Part shown: in pieces, positions 11,770 to 21,088 of the stretch
Numbering within the stretch: the first letter of the stretch is position 1
How the letters are laid out: each line of letters starts with the position of its first letter
Origin: Roseivivax sediminis
GTDB taxonomy: Bacteria > Pseudomonadota > Alphaproteobacteria > Rhodobacterales > Rhodobacteraceae
Length of the DNA: 64,000 nucleotides
NCBI RefSeq assembly: GCF_900112685.1
Contig: NZ_FOMS01000010.1
Location: forward strand, 1-64,000
Direction of reading: 5' to 3'
The notes under the pieces: generated by a model
What the model was told of the DNA's origin: nothing
Databases searched by the model: none
What the model saw: the letters and a program-made list of their open reading frames with translations, nothing else
Position numbers and translations under genes: made by a program

Positions 11770-12618
11770 TCACGCGGCCACGGCGTTCTCCGATACCAAA
11801 GTGTCGGCAAGCTGCGCCGCGACCTCCCTATGCGCCGCGGCACCCAGCGTCGCGGAGGCGGCGGAGGCGTCGAAATCCGAAAATACCATGCCCTCCGTTC
11901 CGGCTTCCCGCGCCGCCGCGCTCGGCGTGTAGACAACGATGTCAGCCACCCTCTGGCGTAACGCCTCCAGCATCGGCGCGGTTACGAAGAGCGGATCGGC
12001 GCCCAGCGTGTCGCCCGCCTCGAAATTCGCTGCCTGCGGCGGCGCCGCATCGGCGCACCAGAGCAGCACCGGAGCGCCGCCGATCGCCGCGAGGAGGGAT
12101 TTCATCCGCGCCACCCAGGCCGTCTGAAGCTCTTCCACGACCAGCGCGAAGCGGTCCGGCGCGGTATCGAGGAGTGATTGCAGCATAGCGCGCGTGAAGG
12201 CGTGTTCGGTGAAGTCGATGTCCGGGTAGAGCGCCATCAGCGTGTCCGAGGCACGCACGAAACGGTCGTTGCGGCGCGGATGCACCGAGTAGAACCGGTT
12301 CGACAGGTTCTGCGCGCCCACCACCTGCAGGACCGTGTGCCGCGCCCCGGCGGCGAGACCCAGGATCGCCGGGTCCTGCGTGAAGGCGTCCAGCCCCGCG
12401 TTCACGATCCCGAAATTCGCGCAGGGCAGATCCAGCGCGCGGCCAAGCTGCGTGCAGAACGGATCCGGTACGAAGCGGCCGTAGGTTTCGCTCCCGCCGA
12501 GGCAGGCGATGAAATCGCCTTCACAGCGTATCTTCGGCCCGCGAAACGTGATCCGCGAATTTCCGTAACGACACGGATAGTACTCCACGCCGCCCCGATG
12601 TCCGGAGGCATAGCTCAT
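11770..12618 (-). CDS. DUF6473 family protein
   Basis: A 282-residue cytoplasmic protein with the pattern I associate with DUF6473: VEYYPCRYGNSRITFRGP near the start, then CLGGSETYGRFV, and FGIVNAGLDAF. The middle segment (TVLQVVGAQNLSNRFYSVHPRRND) and the C-terminal conserved Asp/Thr-rich stretch also fit. Function is unknown; distant relatives are found in polysaccharide loci. I chose ATG 12618 (MSYASGH) with GGTGTGAG close upstream; an in-frame ATG at 12645 is possible. It lies on the opposite strand between etfBA and the 3-hydroxybutyryl-CoA dehydrogenase gene. Confidence 0.8.
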   Translation of the reverse strand: MSYASGHRGGVEYYPCRYGNSRITFRGPKIRCEGDFIACLGGSETYGRFVPDPFCTQLGRALDLPCANFGIVNAGLDAFTQDPAILGLAAGARHTVLQVVGAQNLSNRFYSVHPRRNDRFVRASDTLMALYPDIDFTEHAFTRAMLQSLLDTAPDRFALVVEELQTAWVARMKSLLAAIGGAPVLLWCADAAPPQAANFEAGDTLGADPLFVTAPMLEALRQRVADIVVYTPSAAAREAGTEGMVFSDFDASAASATLGAAAHREVAAQLADTLVSENAVAA

Positions 12619-12768
12619 CTCACACCCATTTGTGTTCTCACCCATTATCAGGGAACACGATTCGCCTTGCGATTTCCCTAATGACGGAGAAAGGAGCCCG
12701 GGGCGGCCTTGTGCCCGGCTTTCCCGCGTGCCTATGCTGCGCTCGCATCAAAGCAGACGAGGCAGGGC

Positions 12769-13644
12769 ATGGAGATCAGAACCGTCGGGGTCGTCGGCGC
12801 CGGGCAGATGGGCAACGGGATCGCGCACGTGATGGCGGTCGCCGGCTACGACGTGCTTCTTAACGACGTTTCCGAGGACGCGCTGGAGCGCGCGGTGGAG
12901 ACGATCACGAAGAACCTCGACCGGCAGGTCTCGCGCGAGAAGATCTCGGCAGAGGATCGCGACGCGGCGATGGCGCGTATCCGCACGACCTCCAAGCTGG
13001 AGGAGCTGGGCCAGTCCGACCTCGTGATCGAGGCCGCGACCGAGCGGGAGGAGGTCAAGATCAAGATCTTCGAGACGCTGGTGCCGCATCTCAAGCCTGA
13101 GACGATCCTGACGACCAACACCTCCTCGATCTCGATCACGCGGCTTGCCAGCCGCACCGACCGGCCCGAGCGCTTCATGGGGTTCCACTTCATGAACCCG
13201 GTGCCGGTGATGAAGCTGGTGGAGCTGATCCGCGGCATCGCGACGGAGCACGAGACCTACGAGGCCTGCCTTGCCGTGGTCGAGAAGCTGAACAAGACCG
13301 CCGCCTCGGCCGAAGATTTTCCGGCCTTCATCGTCAACCGCATCCTGATGCCGATGATCAACGAGGCGGTGTACACGCTGCTCGAGGGCGTCGGCAACGT
13401 GCGGTCCATCGACGAGGCGATGAAGCTTGGCGCGAACCACCCGATGGGGCCGCTGGAGCTGGCCGATTTCATCGGTCTCGACACCTGCCTTGCGATCATG
13501 AACGTGCTGCACGACGGGCTTGGCGACACGAAGTACCGCCCCTGCCCGCTTCTGTCTAAATACGTGGAGGCCGGCTGGCTCGGCCGGAAAACGCAGCGCG
13601 GCTTCTACGATTACCGCGGCGAAACCCCGGTGCCGACGCGCTGA
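12769..13644 (+). CDS. hbd: 3-hydroxybutyryl-CoA dehydrogenase
   Basis: A 291-residue NAD(P)-dependent enzyme oxidising (S)-3-hydroxybutyryl-CoA to acetoacetyl-CoA, or the reverse. The dinucleotide fold [15 protein letters not shown] is at residues 7-21, and the catalytic His is His140 in [18 protein letters not shown]. The C-terminal dimerisation domain ends with [11 protein letters not shown] as usual. The start is ATG 12769 with GAGGCAGGG upstream. Its closeness to etfBA, interrupted only by the DUF6473 gene, fits a role in beta-oxidation or short-chain acyl-CoA metabolism. Confidence 0.94.
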   Translation: MEIRTVGVVGAGQMGNGIAHVMAVAGYDVLLNDVSEDALERAVETITKNLDRQVSREKISAEDRDAAMARIRTTSKLEELGQSDLVIEAATEREEVKIKIFETLVPHLKPETILTTNTSSISITRLASRTDRPERFMGFHFMNPVPVMKLVELIRGIATEHETYEACLAVVEKLNKTAASAEDFPAFIVNRILMPMINEAVYTLLEGVGNVRSIDEAMKLGANHPMGPLELADFIGLDTCLAIMNVLHDGLGDTKYRPCPLLSKYVEAGWLGRKTQRGFYDYRGETPVPTR

Positions 13645-13653
13645 ACGCGCGTC
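13635..13653. terminator. Hairpin at the hbd / acyltransferase convergence
   Basis: Arms GACGCGC (13635-13641) and GCGCGTC (13647-13653) with a 5-base loop overlap the stop codons of two convergent genes. It is a plausible shared terminator, although short and without T-runs. Confidence 0.3.
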
Positions 13654-14545
13654 AGGCGCCGAGCGCGAGCGTCCGTCGGCGCAGCCAGGCGACGAGATCG
13701 CGGCCCGACCCGTCGAAGGCGGCTATCTCCTCGGGGGCGATCGGCGCGCCGATGATCGGTGCCTGCGGGCGCCGACAGGCATGCACGACCTCGTGGATCA
13801 ACAGACCTTGCCGCAGCGTCGCAGACAGCTTGTTGGCGATCTGGTAGGCGCGGCTGTTCTGGCCGGGGAAATGCACCGGCAGGACCGTCGCGCCTGAGCG
13901 CTGTATGAGGTTGGCGGTGAACGGATTCCACGGCGCTTCCTCTGCCGGGCCGAACCAGCGGTCCGAGGCCGCGACCACGCCCGACGGAAACAGCGCGATA
14001 AGCCCGCCATCGCCAAGATGGGCCATCGCGCGGCGGCGCATTTCCAGCCCCAGGGCGCGCGCCTCCGCCTCGTGCGGGAACGGCACCGGGATCATGAAGC
14101 GCTCCACCTCCTTCACGCCGGTCAGGAGCGAGCGGGTCAGGATCTTGTAGTCGCGCCGCACCCGGCCGATGAGTTCGGCCAACACCATGCCGTCGACGAG
14201 CCCGTGCGGATGGTTCGCCACCAGAACCACCGGCCCCTCGCGCGGGATGCGGGCGATCTGCTCTTCGGGCGTCTCCAGCGTGATTCCCATGATCGACAGC
14301 GCCTGCGCCCAGAACGCCTGCCCTTCGGCCGGACCGATACGCTCGAACCGGCGCACCATGCGCAGGAGCGGCAGCTTGCCCGTGGCCCATTCCATCGTGC
14401 GGATGGTGCCGCGCTTCCAGGCACTGTCGAAGGTGCCCGCATAGCTCAGCTTGCGCTTGTCGTAGGGCGCATCGGGGGGCGGGCTGCGGGGCGTGTCACG
14501 CGTGAGCGGGGGGGCGGGGCGCGGCGCGGGATCGGGGCTCAGCAT
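13652..14545 (-). CDS. Lysophospholipid (1-acylglycerol-3-phosphate) acyltransferase family protein
   Basis: A 297-residue PlsC-superfamily acyltransferase. The catalytic motif is VANHPHGLVDGMVL (about residues 108-121), the NHPxGxxDG variant typical of the subfamily that includes ornithine-lipid and hemolysin-like acyltransferases. A second block LIALFPSGVVA and the substrate region VLPVHFPGQNSRAYQIANKLS follow. The N-terminal 30 residues are Pro-rich. It transfers an acyl chain to a lysolipid at the inner membrane; the exact acceptor is unknown. Its start overlaps the end of the HPr gene by 7 bases, so it closes the HPr/RapZ/ChvGI block. Confidence 0.86.
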   Translation of the reverse strand: MLSPDPAPRPAPPLTRDTPRSPPPDAPYDKRKLSYAGTFDSAWKRGTIRTMEWATGKLPLLRMVRRFERIGPAEGQAFWAQALSIMGITLETPEEQIARIPREGPVVLVANHPHGLVDGMVLAELIGRVRRDYKILTRSLLTGVKEVERFMIPVPFPHEAEARALGLEMRRRAMAHLGDGGLIALFPSGVVAASDRWFGPAEEAPWNPFTANLIQRSGATVLPVHFPGQNSRAYQIANKLSATLRQGLLIHEVVHACRRPQAPIIGAPIAPEEIAAFDGSGRDLVAWLRRRTLALGA

Positions 14546-14817
14546 GATTCACCGAAGCGGTTGCCCACCAGCGCCTCGATGGCATCACCGAGCGCTTCGG
14601 CGTCCGGGCCCGAGGTTTCCACCTCGATGGTCGAGCCCTTCGAGGCGGCGAGCATCAGAAGGCCCATGATGCTGTCGCCCGAGGCGCTCATGCCGTCGCG
14701 ATAGACTTCGGCGCGCGCATCGAACCCTTCGACGACCTCGACCAGCTTGGCGGAGGCGCGCGCGTGCAGGCCTTTCTCGTTCACGATGCGAAGCTCTCTG
14801 CGGTCGGTGGTGCTCAT
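14539..14817 (-). CDS. ptsH: HPr-family phosphocarrier protein
   Basis: A 92-residue HPr. The active-site histidine is His18 in NEKGLHARASAKL and the regulatory serine is Ser49 in SGDSIMGLLML, the site that HPr kinase phosphorylates. Both sites being intact agrees with the hprK gene a little upstream in the same block. In alphaproteobacteria this PTS lacks sugar permeases and works as a regulatory phosphorelay with EI-Ntr and EIIA. I chose ATG 14817; a GTG at 14853 would add 12 residues and overlap the EIIA gene. Confidence 0.93.
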   Translation of the reverse strand: MSTTDRRELRIVNEKGLHARASAKLVEVVEGFDARAEVYRDGMSASGDSIMGLLMLAASKGSTIEVETSGPDAEALGDAIEALVGNRFGESC

Positions 14818-14849
14818 GGGGCTCGCGTGGGCTCGGATCGGGGCGGGGC

Positions 14850-15272
14850 TCACGCCGTCCGCGACGACGCATCCGCGCCGTAATCCGGCTTGATGTTCTG
14901 ACTGTCAATGTATTTCCGGCCCGCCTCCAGCGCTCCGCGCACCGCGTCGGCAACGGTTTTCTGCCGACTTTTCGCGAGTTTGATCAGCATCGGCAGGTTT
15001 GCCCCGTACAGGATACGGCGATTGTCGGGCTGGCAGGCCCGAAGGCTGAGGTTCGAGGGGGATCCGCCGAACATGTCGACGACAATCACAACCCCGTCAC
15101 CCTGATCCACGGTGTCGGCAGCTGAACAGATCTCGTTCTGTTTCGCCGCCCGATCATGGTCGGCCTCGATCGAGATGGCGCGGATTCCGGCCTGCGCGCC
15201 GACCACGTGTTCGACAGCCGAGAGGTATTCCCGCGCGAGTCCGCCATGCGCCACGATGACGATTCCGATCAC
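14850..15272 (-). CDS. PTS EIIA component, mannose (AgaF/ManX) type
   Basis: A 140-residue EIIA-man domain protein. His9 in [17 protein letters not shown] is the phosphorylated residue, and [14 protein letters not shown] (about 68-81) is the conserved second block. It accepts phosphate from HPr, with no EIIB/C permease nearby, so the role is regulatory. The start is GTG 15272, whose GTGA overlaps the rapZ stop codon; AGGAG lies upstream inside rapZ. The overlap points to coupled translation of rapZ and this gene. Confidence 0.92.
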   Translation of the reverse strand: MIGIVIVAHGGLAREYLSAVEHVVGAQAGIRAISIEADHDRAAKQNEICSAADTVDQGDGVVIVVDMFGGSPSNLSLRACQPDNRRILYGANLPMLIKLAKSRQKTVADAVRGALEAGRKYIDSQNIKPDYGADASSRTA

Positions 15273-16201
15273 GTCCCGGTCGCTCCTCTTTCCATGTCGA
15301 AGGCCCTCGCGGTGGCGGTGTGGCGGCTCGCCGCGAGCCCCTGCCGTTCCAGTTCGCGGTGGCGGATCAGCACGGTCCAGCCCGCGCCCGTCAGCCCGGC
15401 CGCCACCCGTTCCGCCGCGGCGACGGAGCGGTGCCGGCCGCCGGTGCACCCGAAAGCGACGGAAAAATGCGCCTTGCCCTCCTCGCGGTAGGCCGGCAGC
15501 AGGAAGCTCAGCAGGTCGATCACCCGCCCCTCGAACCCCTCATAGCGCGGATCGGCCGCGACGTGCGACGCAACGGCGGTATCGAGCCCGGTAAGCGGGC
15601 GCAGCTCCGGCGTCCAATGGGGATTGGCCAGGAAACGGCAATCGAAGATCGTGTCGGCGCCCTGCGGCACACCGCGCTTGTAGGAAAACGAGCTGAGTGT
15701 CACGGCCAGCTGGCGGCTTTCTTCCAGACCGAACTGCGCCCGCAGCAAGGCGCCCAGTTCATGCGGGCTGAATTCCGTCGTGTCGATCAGCGTGTCCGAC
15801 ACGGCACGCACCGGCTCCAGCAGCGCGCGCTCCTGCTCGATCCCCTCTGTCGGGGCGGCATCTGGGGTCAGCGGGTGGCGCCGGCGGGTTTCCGAGTATC
15901 GGCGGACCAGCGCGTCGATGCTGCAATCGAGATAGAGAAGCTCCAGCGACAGTCGGCTTTCCTCCTCTAGCCGCGCCTTCAGCTCCAGAAGGCCCGCGAC
16001 GGAAAAGTCCCGATTGCGCACGTCGAGGCCAAGCGCCATGGGCCGCACCGGCGCCGGACCGTCGAGCAGCCGCGGAATGAGGCTCAGCGGCATGTTGTCG
16101 ATGGACTCGTAACCCAGATCCTCGAGCGCATTGATCGCAGTGGCCCGCCCGGCGCCGGACGGCCCAGTGACGAGAACCACGCGATGCGCGGGATTGTACA
16201 T
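15269..16201 (-). CDS. rapZ: RNase adapter protein RapZ
   Basis: A 310-residue nucleotide-binding protein of the YvcJ/RapZ family. The P-loop is GPSGAGRAT (residues 13-21), with Arg where the textbook Walker A has Lys. The C-terminal domain carries [24 protein letters not shown]-type ([15 protein letters not shown]) and [13 protein letters not shown], diagnostic for the family. In enterobacteria RapZ guides RNase E to a glucosamine-6-phosphate synthase regulatory RNA; in alphaproteobacteria its role is less clear. It starts 5 bases after the hprK stop and overlaps the EIIA start, placing it inside the PTS/ChvGI block. Confidence 0.94.
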   Translation of the reverse strand: MYNPAHRVVLVTGPSGAGRATAINALEDLGYESIDNMPLSLIPRLLDGPAPVRPMALGLDVRNRDFSVAGLLELKARLEEESRLSLELLYLDCSIDALVRRYSETRRRHPLTPDAAPTEGIEQERALLEPVRAVSDTLIDTTEFSPHELGALLRAQFGLEESRQLAVTLSSFSYKRGVPQGADTIFDCRFLANPHWTPELRPLTGLDTAVASHVAADPRYEGFEGRVIDLLSFLLPAYREEGKAHFSVAFGCTGGRHRSVAAAERVAAGLTGAGWTVLIRHRELERQGLAASRHTATARAFDMERGATGT

Positions 16202-16206
16202 ACAGC

Positions 16207-16629
16207 CTACTCCTTTCGCCCCCCCTTTAGATATTGGACGAGCGCCGCCGCGAAACGGGTCTGCGCAGACATGTGAAGGAGCGGGACGTCGCATGACAAG
16301 AGTGAAACATGCCGCAGCGGGGGCAAGCGTTCGCTTTCCTCGCAATCCAGGTCCACTACGACACATAGGCGCGCCTGCGCACATGTCTCAGCGCGCAGAA
16401 GGCCGACGCCCCGCGCCTCGATCAGCCCGCGGATCGGGTCGGGTGCCGACATCTCCAGGCCATCCGTCCGGCGGCGCAGAATCACCCTGTCGTCGGAGAC
16501 GAGCACGGCGCCGAGGCCCATCGCCTCCAGCGCGAGAGAGGACTTGCCGCTGCCCGACGCGCCCCGGATCAGCGCGCCGCGCGCCCCGAAGGCGATGGCG
16601 GTGGCGTGCAGGATCTCGGAGCCGGGCAC
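16207..16629 (-). CDS. hprK: HPr kinase/phosphorylase, short alphaproteobacterial form
   Basis: A 140-residue protein holding only the C-terminal catalytic domain of HprK: P-loop GASGSGKS at residues 23-30 and the LVSDDRV strand at 44-50. Firmicute HprK is about 310 residues; the short form without the N-terminal domain is normal in alphaproteobacteria. It phosphorylates HPr on Ser49, linking carbon state to the PTS. The start is GTG 16629, 4 bases after the chvG stop, so it is translated on the chvI-chvG message. Confidence 0.9.
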   Translation of the reverse strand: MPGSEILHATAIAFGARGALIRGASGSGKSSLALEAMGLGAVLVSDDRVILRRRTDGLEMSAPDPIRGLIEARGVGLLRAETCAQARLCVVVDLDCEESERLPPLRHVSLLSCDVPLLHMSAQTRFAAALVQYLKGGRKE

Positions 16630-16633
16630 CGGC

Positions 16634-18364
16634 CTAGAGCGGCAACCCGACGACGAAGCGCGCGCCGAGCGGTTCGGAGGTCACGTCGGCTTCGGTCGGT
16701 CGGATGTTCTCGGCCCAGATGACGCCGCCATGCGCCTCCACGATCTGCTTGGAGATGGCAAGGCCGAGGCCGGAATTGTTGCCGAAATCGGTTTCGGGAC
16801 GCTGCGAATAGAAACGCTTGAAGATCTTGGTGAGCGCCTGGTCGGGGATACCGGGGCCGGTATCCTCGACCACGACCAGCACCCGGTTGTCGCGCCGCCG
16901 CGCCCAGATGCGGATGGCGTCGCCGTCCTCGCAGAAGGAAATCGCGTTGGTGATGAGGTTCACGAAGACCTGCGCCAGCCGCGCCTCCAGGCCGTGGATG
17001 CGGATCGGCCGCGGCGGCAGGTCAGTGATGAACTCGATCCCCTTCGTCTTGGCGTCCTCGCCGAGGAACTGTGCGATGTTGTCGATCATCTCCAGGAGGT
17101 TGAACTGCTGTTCTTCCTCCTTGACCAGCTCGCTGTCGAGGCGCGAGGCGTTGGAGATGTCCGACACCAGCCGGTCGAGCCGGCGCACGTCGTGGTCGAT
17201 CACGTCGAGCAGCTTGGTGCGGTGCTCCTCCTTCTTGACCATGCGCAGCGACCCCACGGCGGAGCGCAGGGAGGCCAGCGGGTTCTTGATCTCGTGCGCG
17301 ACGTCGGCTGCGAATTGCTCGTTGCCGTCGATCCGGTCGTAGAGCGCACCGACCATGCCGCGCAGCGCGCCGGACAGGCGCCCGATCTCGTCCGGCCGCG
17401 CGGTCAGGTCTGGAATGCGGATGCGCCCGTTCGCGGTGCGCGACCGGTTACGGTCGCGGCCGATTTCCGCCGCCTCGGCGAGATCGGAGATCGGATGCGC
17501 GATGGTGGAGGCGAGCACGAGGCTGAGCCCGATCGATACGAGCGTCGCGATCATGAACATCTGCAGCACCCGTTCGCGTTCGAGCCGCACCGCCGTGTCG
17601 ATCTCGGAGGCGGGCGTGACCGCGCCCAGCACGCCGACGACCCGGTCGCCCTGCAGGATCGGCGTCAGCGCGGTGAAGATCGTGTCGCCGTCGTCCGAGC
17701 TCGACTGCACGACGCGGGTCTCGCGCGGATCGCCCTCTTCGATCAGCCGACGCAGGCGATCCTCGAGCGTCAGCGGTGCGTCGCCCGACAGCATGTCGAA
17801 CATGCCCGAAGCCGATTGCCATATCGCCGACAACAGGTCGGAGATGACGGTGGGCCGGTCGGCGGCTTCGGACGCGGTTTCTCCGGCGGCGGGGGCCATG
17901 GCACCGGTCGCCTCCCCAACCAGCACCTTGCGGGCGTCGAAGACCATCAGCTGTGTACCGCCGCGCAGCTCGATTCCATCGAGCGTCGCGGCGACGTCGA
18001 TGCCGTCGCCGGTGGCGAAGTTCACCGGCGCCGTGCGCGGGATCTGCGCCTCGAACACGTCGGCGACAAGCTCGATCTCTGCCTGAGCGGCGTTGGCGCG
18101 CTGGATCGCCAGCGTATCGCGCGAGGTGTTCAGGAACAGGATTCCCGCCACCATCACGTTCAGCGCGATGAGGTTGAAGGTGATGATCTTGCGCGTCAGC
18201 GGCGAGCGGTTGAGCGAAAACAGGCCGCGGCGGGCGCGACTTTCCCTCAGCTCGCGTTCGACCGTGGCGTCGGGCGCAACCCAGTCGTCGCCGAGAACGA
18301 CGTCGTCATCGCGCTTCTCCGGCGGCGGCTCGCCCTGCGCATCGATCCGCTCTGCCAGGGCCAT
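16634..18364 (-). CDS. chvG: Sensor histidine kinase ChvG
   Basis: A 576-residue membrane sensor kinase. There is a cytoplasmic N-terminus of about 60 residues, a transmembrane helix (about 61-80), a periplasmic sensor loop, a second helix (about 260-280) followed by HAMP, then the H-box FAADVAHEIKNPLASLR with phosphorylated His357, and a HATPase domain with the N box, DTGPGIP and GLGLAISKQI. In Agrobacterium and Sinorhizobium, ChvG (ExoS) senses acid or envelope stress with ExoR. Linkage to chvI (1 base apart) and to hprK downstream is the standard alphaproteobacterial order. Confidence 0.94.
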   Translation of the reverse strand: MALAERIDAQGEPPPEKRDDDVVLGDDWVAPDATVERELRESRARRGLFSLNRSPLTRKIITFNLIALNVMVAGILFLNTSRDTLAIQRANAAQAEIELVADVFEAQIPRTAPVNFATGDGIDVAATLDGIELRGGTQLMVFDARKVLVGEATGAMAPAAGETASEAADRPTVISDLLSAIWQSASGMFDMLSGDAPLTLEDRLRRLIEEGDPRETRVVQSSSDDGDTIFTALTPILQGDRVVGVLGAVTPASEIDTAVRLERERVLQMFMIATLVSIGLSLVLASTIAHPISDLAEAAEIGRDRNRSRTANGRIRIPDLTARPDEIGRLSGALRGMVGALYDRIDGNEQFAADVAHEIKNPLASLRSAVGSLRMVKKEEHRTKLLDVIDHDVRRLDRLVSDISNASRLDSELVKEEEQQFNLLEMIDNIAQFLGEDAKTKGIEFITDLPPRPIRIHGLEARLAQVFVNLITNAISFCEDGDAIRIWARRRDNRVLVVVEDTGPGIPDQALTKIFKRFYSQRPETDFGNNSGLGLAISKQIVEAHGGVIWAENIRPTEADVTSEPLGARFVVGLPL

Positions 18365-18365
18365 C

Positions 18366-19067
18366 TCACTCTTCGTTGTAGCGGTAGCCTATGCCGTACA
18401 ATGTCTCGATCGCCGAGAATTCCTCGTCGACCGAGCGCATCTTCTTGCGCAACCGCTTGATGTGGCTGTCGATCGTGCGATCGTCGACATAAACTTGGTC
18501 GTCGTAGGCCACGTCCATCAGCTGGTCGCGCGACTTCACGAAACCGGGGCGCTGCGCCAGCGCCTGCAGCAGCAGGAACTCCGTGACGGTCAGAGACACG
18601 TCCTGGCCCTTCCACGTCACCGAATGGCGCAGAGGGTCCATGCTCAGCGACCCTCGTGTCATCAGCTTGGTCTCTTCGGTATCGCCCACTTCGCCGGTCG
18701 ACACCGCCTCCTGCCGCCGCAGGAGCGCACGGATGCGCTCGACCAGCAGGCGCTGCGAGAACGGTTTCTTGACGTAGTCGTCCGCGCCCATGCGCAGGCC
18801 CAGGACCTCGTCGATCTCGTCGTCCTTCGAGGTCAGGAAGATAACCGGCATCTTGGACTTCTGGCGCACGCGCTGCAGCAGGTCCATGCCGTCCATGCGA
18901 GGCATCTTGATGTCGAAGACGGCCATGTCCGGCATCTTCTTGTTGAACGCTTCCAGGGCCTGCTGTCCGTCGTTGTAGGTCTCGACCTCGAAACCTTCGG
19001 CCTCGAGCGTCATGGACACGGATGTCAGGATGTTCCTGTCATCGTCCACGAGGGCGATCTTGGACAT
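18366..19067 (-). CDS. chvI: Response regulator ChvI
   Basis: A 233-residue OmpR/PhoB-type regulator. The receiver has acidic residues DDD (8-10), phospho-acceptor Asp52 in [12 protein letters not shown], Thr/Ser in FLTSKDD and Lys in YVKKPF. The C-terminal winged helix ends with [16 protein letters not shown] and GIGYRYNE. It pairs with ChvG and is the first gene of the leftward block. ChvI binds DNA directly; candidate sites may lie in the 350-base gap shared with pckA, though the operator-like repeats there look more like a LacI-family site. Confidence 0.95.
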   Translation of the reverse strand: MSKIALVDDDRNILTSVSMTLEAEGFEVETYNDGQQALEAFNKKMPDMAVFDIKMPRMDGMDLLQRVRQKSKMPVIFLTSKDDEIDEVLGLRMGADDYVKKPFSQRLLVERIRALLRRQEAVSTGEVGDTEETKLMTRGSLSMDPLRHSVTWKGQDVSLTVTEFLLLQALAQRPGFVKSRDQLMDVAYDDQVYVDDRTIDSHIKRLRKKMRSVDEEFSAIETLYGIGYRYNEE

Positions 19068-19417
19068 CGGAAGTTCCTTGCTCTGCTCTTAATGTTATCT
19101 TTTGCCATATTATGAGTGGTTCGTCGTCCCCCGGCAAATCCAAACTGCGAATCGCGGCGGCGACGCGGCTTCATTGCAATCGAAAATGTCTCACCAATGG
19201 CTTAATTGCCGCACTTTTGTCGGAATGTCGCAGAGCGGCAGCACCGATCCTCAAGTCTTGGTTGCGCTAAACCGAATTTGGTTGCGCTAACCGCGCCGTG
19301 GCGCACTGTTCAGCCATGAAACCGTCATGCTACAGCGAAACCGATGCCGGCCCCGGCGGTCGGCAAGAGCAGTTTCGAAAGAACCGCCACCGGCGGGCCA
19401 CGAGGAGCATGAAAGCA
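19068..19417. other. Divergent chvI / pckA intergenic region
   Basis: This 350-base region is less GC-rich than its surroundings and should contain both promoters. The notable content is a tandem 13-base repeat at 19258-19290, described separately. No open frame here has convincing coding character; the frame open upstream of pckA lacks a ribosome site until 19401. No RNA gene is evident. Confidence 0.7.
19258..19290. promoter_or_regulatory. Tandem operator-like repeat upstream of pckA
   Basis: The 13-mer TTGGTTGCGCTAA occurs at 19258-19270 and again, identical, at 19278-19290, exactly 20 bases apart, so on the same face of the helix. The second copy is part of GGTT-GCGCT-AACC, which is dyad-symmetric. 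The pattern resembles LacI-family sites built on GCGC. CceR, a LacI-family regulator of central carbon genes in Rhodobacter, is a reasonable candidate from family knowledge; I cannot confirm its consensus here. The repeat ends 127 bases before the pckA start. Confidence 0.55.
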
Positions 19418-21016
19418 ATGACCACTGGACGGGTGAACCCGAAATTCCGGCTCGAGGATCAGGGGATCGAGGGCCTGGGAGAGGTGCATTACAACCTCGT
19501 CGAGCCGGCACTGATCGAAGCGGCATTGAAGCGCGGCGAAGGTCAACTGGGCCAGGGCGGTGCGCTGCTCGTGACCACCGGTACGTTCACCGGGCGGTCG
19601 CCCAAGGACAAGCACGTCGTGCGCACCCCGTCGGTCGAGGATTCCATCTGGTGGGAGAACAACGCCGAGATGACGCCGGAGGCGTTCGACGCGCTCTACA
19701 CCGATATGACTGAGCACATGAAGGGCCGTGACTACTTTGTCGAGGACCTGATCGGCGGGGCGGATCCCGCGCACGCGATCAACGTGCGCGTCGTGACGGA
19801 ACTGGCCTGGCACGGGCTCTTCATCCGCCACATGCTGCGCCGGCCGGACCGCGACGATCTTGACGATTTCACGGCCGATTTCACCATCGTCAACTGCCCC
19901 AGCTTCAAGGCCGATCCGGCCAAGCACGGCTGCAAGTCCGAGACGGTGATCGCGCTCAACTTCGACCGCAAGCTGATCCTGATCGGCAACACCGAATACG
20001 CCGGCGAGAACAAGAAATCCGTGTTTACGTTGCTGAACTATCTGCTGCCCGAAAAAGGCGTTATGCCGATGCACTGCTCGGCCAACCACGCCGTCGGCAA
20101 CCCGGTGGACTCGGCGGTGTTCTTCGGCCTGTCGGGCACCGGAAAGACGACGCTGTCGGCCGATCCCGGCCGCGTGCTGATCGGCGACGACGAACACGGC
20201 TGGTCCGAGCGGGGCATCTTCAACTTCGAAGGCGGCTGCTACGCCAAGACGATCAACCTCAGCCGCGAGGCGGAGCCCGAAATCTACGACACCACCTCGA
20301 AATTCGGCACCGTAATCGAGAACATGGTCTACGACGAGGAGACCTTCTCACTCGACTTCGAGGACGACAGCCTGACCGCGAACATGCGCTGCGCCTACCC
20401 GCTCGACTACATCTCGAACGCCTCGCAGACCGGGCTCGGCGGGCATCCCAAGAACATCATCATGCTAACCTGCGACGCCTTCGGTGTTCTGCCGCCGATC
20501 GCGCGGCTTTCGCCGGCGCAGGCGATGTATCATTTCCTCTCCGGCTTCACCGCCAAGGTCGCCGGAACCGAGCGCGGCGTCACCGAACCGCAGCCGACCT
20601 TCTCCACCTGCTTCGGCGCGCCGTTCATGCCCCGCCGGCCCGAGGTCTACGGCAACCTTCTGCGCGACAAGATCGCCAAGCACGGCGCGACCTGCTGGCT
20701 GGTCAACACCGGCTGGACCGGCGGCGCCTACGGCCAGGGCTCTCGCATGCCGATCCGGGCGACCCGGGCGCTGCTGACCGCCGCGCTCGATGGCAGCCTC
20801 GCCGACGTGCAATTCCGCAAGGACCCCAATTTCGGCTTCGACGTGCCGGTGCAGGTCGAAGGCGTCGCCGAGCTTCTGCTCGACCCGCGCCGCACGTGGG
20901 ACGACAAGGCCGCCTACGACGCGCAGGCCGAGAAGCTGGTGGGCATGTTCGCCGACAACTTCGCGCAATACGTCCCCTATATCGACGACGACGTGAAGGC
21001 GGCGGCAATCGGCTGA
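19418..21016 (+). CDS. pckA: Phosphoenolpyruvate carboxykinase (ATP)
   Basis: A 532-residue enzyme converting oxaloacetate and ATP to phosphoenolpyruvate and CO2, the entry step of gluconeogenesis. The P-loop (kinase-1a) GLSGTGKT is at residues 237-244 and the kinase-2/metal region GDDEHGW lies just after; [13 protein letters not shown] and the C-terminal [15 protein letters not shown] are also diagnostic. Length matches the E. coli enzyme (540). I chose ATG 19418 because the CGAGGAG site at 19401-19407 is correctly spaced; an ATG nine bases earlier (MKAM) is too close. It is divergent from chvI. Confidence 0.97.
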   Translation: MTTGRVNPKFRLEDQGIEGLGEVHYNLVEPALIEAALKRGEGQLGQGGALLVTTGTFTGRSPKDKHVVRTPSVEDSIWWENNAEMTPEAFDALYTDMTEHMKGRDYFVEDLIGGADPAHAINVRVVTELAWHGLFIRHMLRRPDRDDLDDFTADFTIVNCPSFKADPAKHGCKSETVIALNFDRKLILIGNTEYAGENKKSVFTLLNYLLPEKGVMPMHCSANHAVGNPVDSAVFFGLSGTGKTTLSADPGRVLIGDDEHGWSERGIFNFEGGCYAKTINLSREAEPEIYDTTSKFGTVIENMVYDEETFSLDFEDDSLTANMRCAYPLDYISNASQTGLGGHPKNIIMLTCDAFGVLPPIARLSPAQAMYHFLSGFTAKVAGTERGVTEPQPTFSTCFGAPFMPRRPEVYGNLLRDKIAKHGATCWLVNTGWTGGAYGQGSRMPIRATRALLTAALDGSLADVQFRKDPNFGFDVPVQVEGVAELLLDPRRTWDDKAAYDAQAEKLVGMFADNFAQYVPYIDDDVKAAAIG

Positions 21017-21088
21017 GCCCGGCCGGCGCGCGAGGACGTGTTCGCGCGCCGGCTTGCGCTGCGGCGCCCAGGACGGCATCACTCCGAC

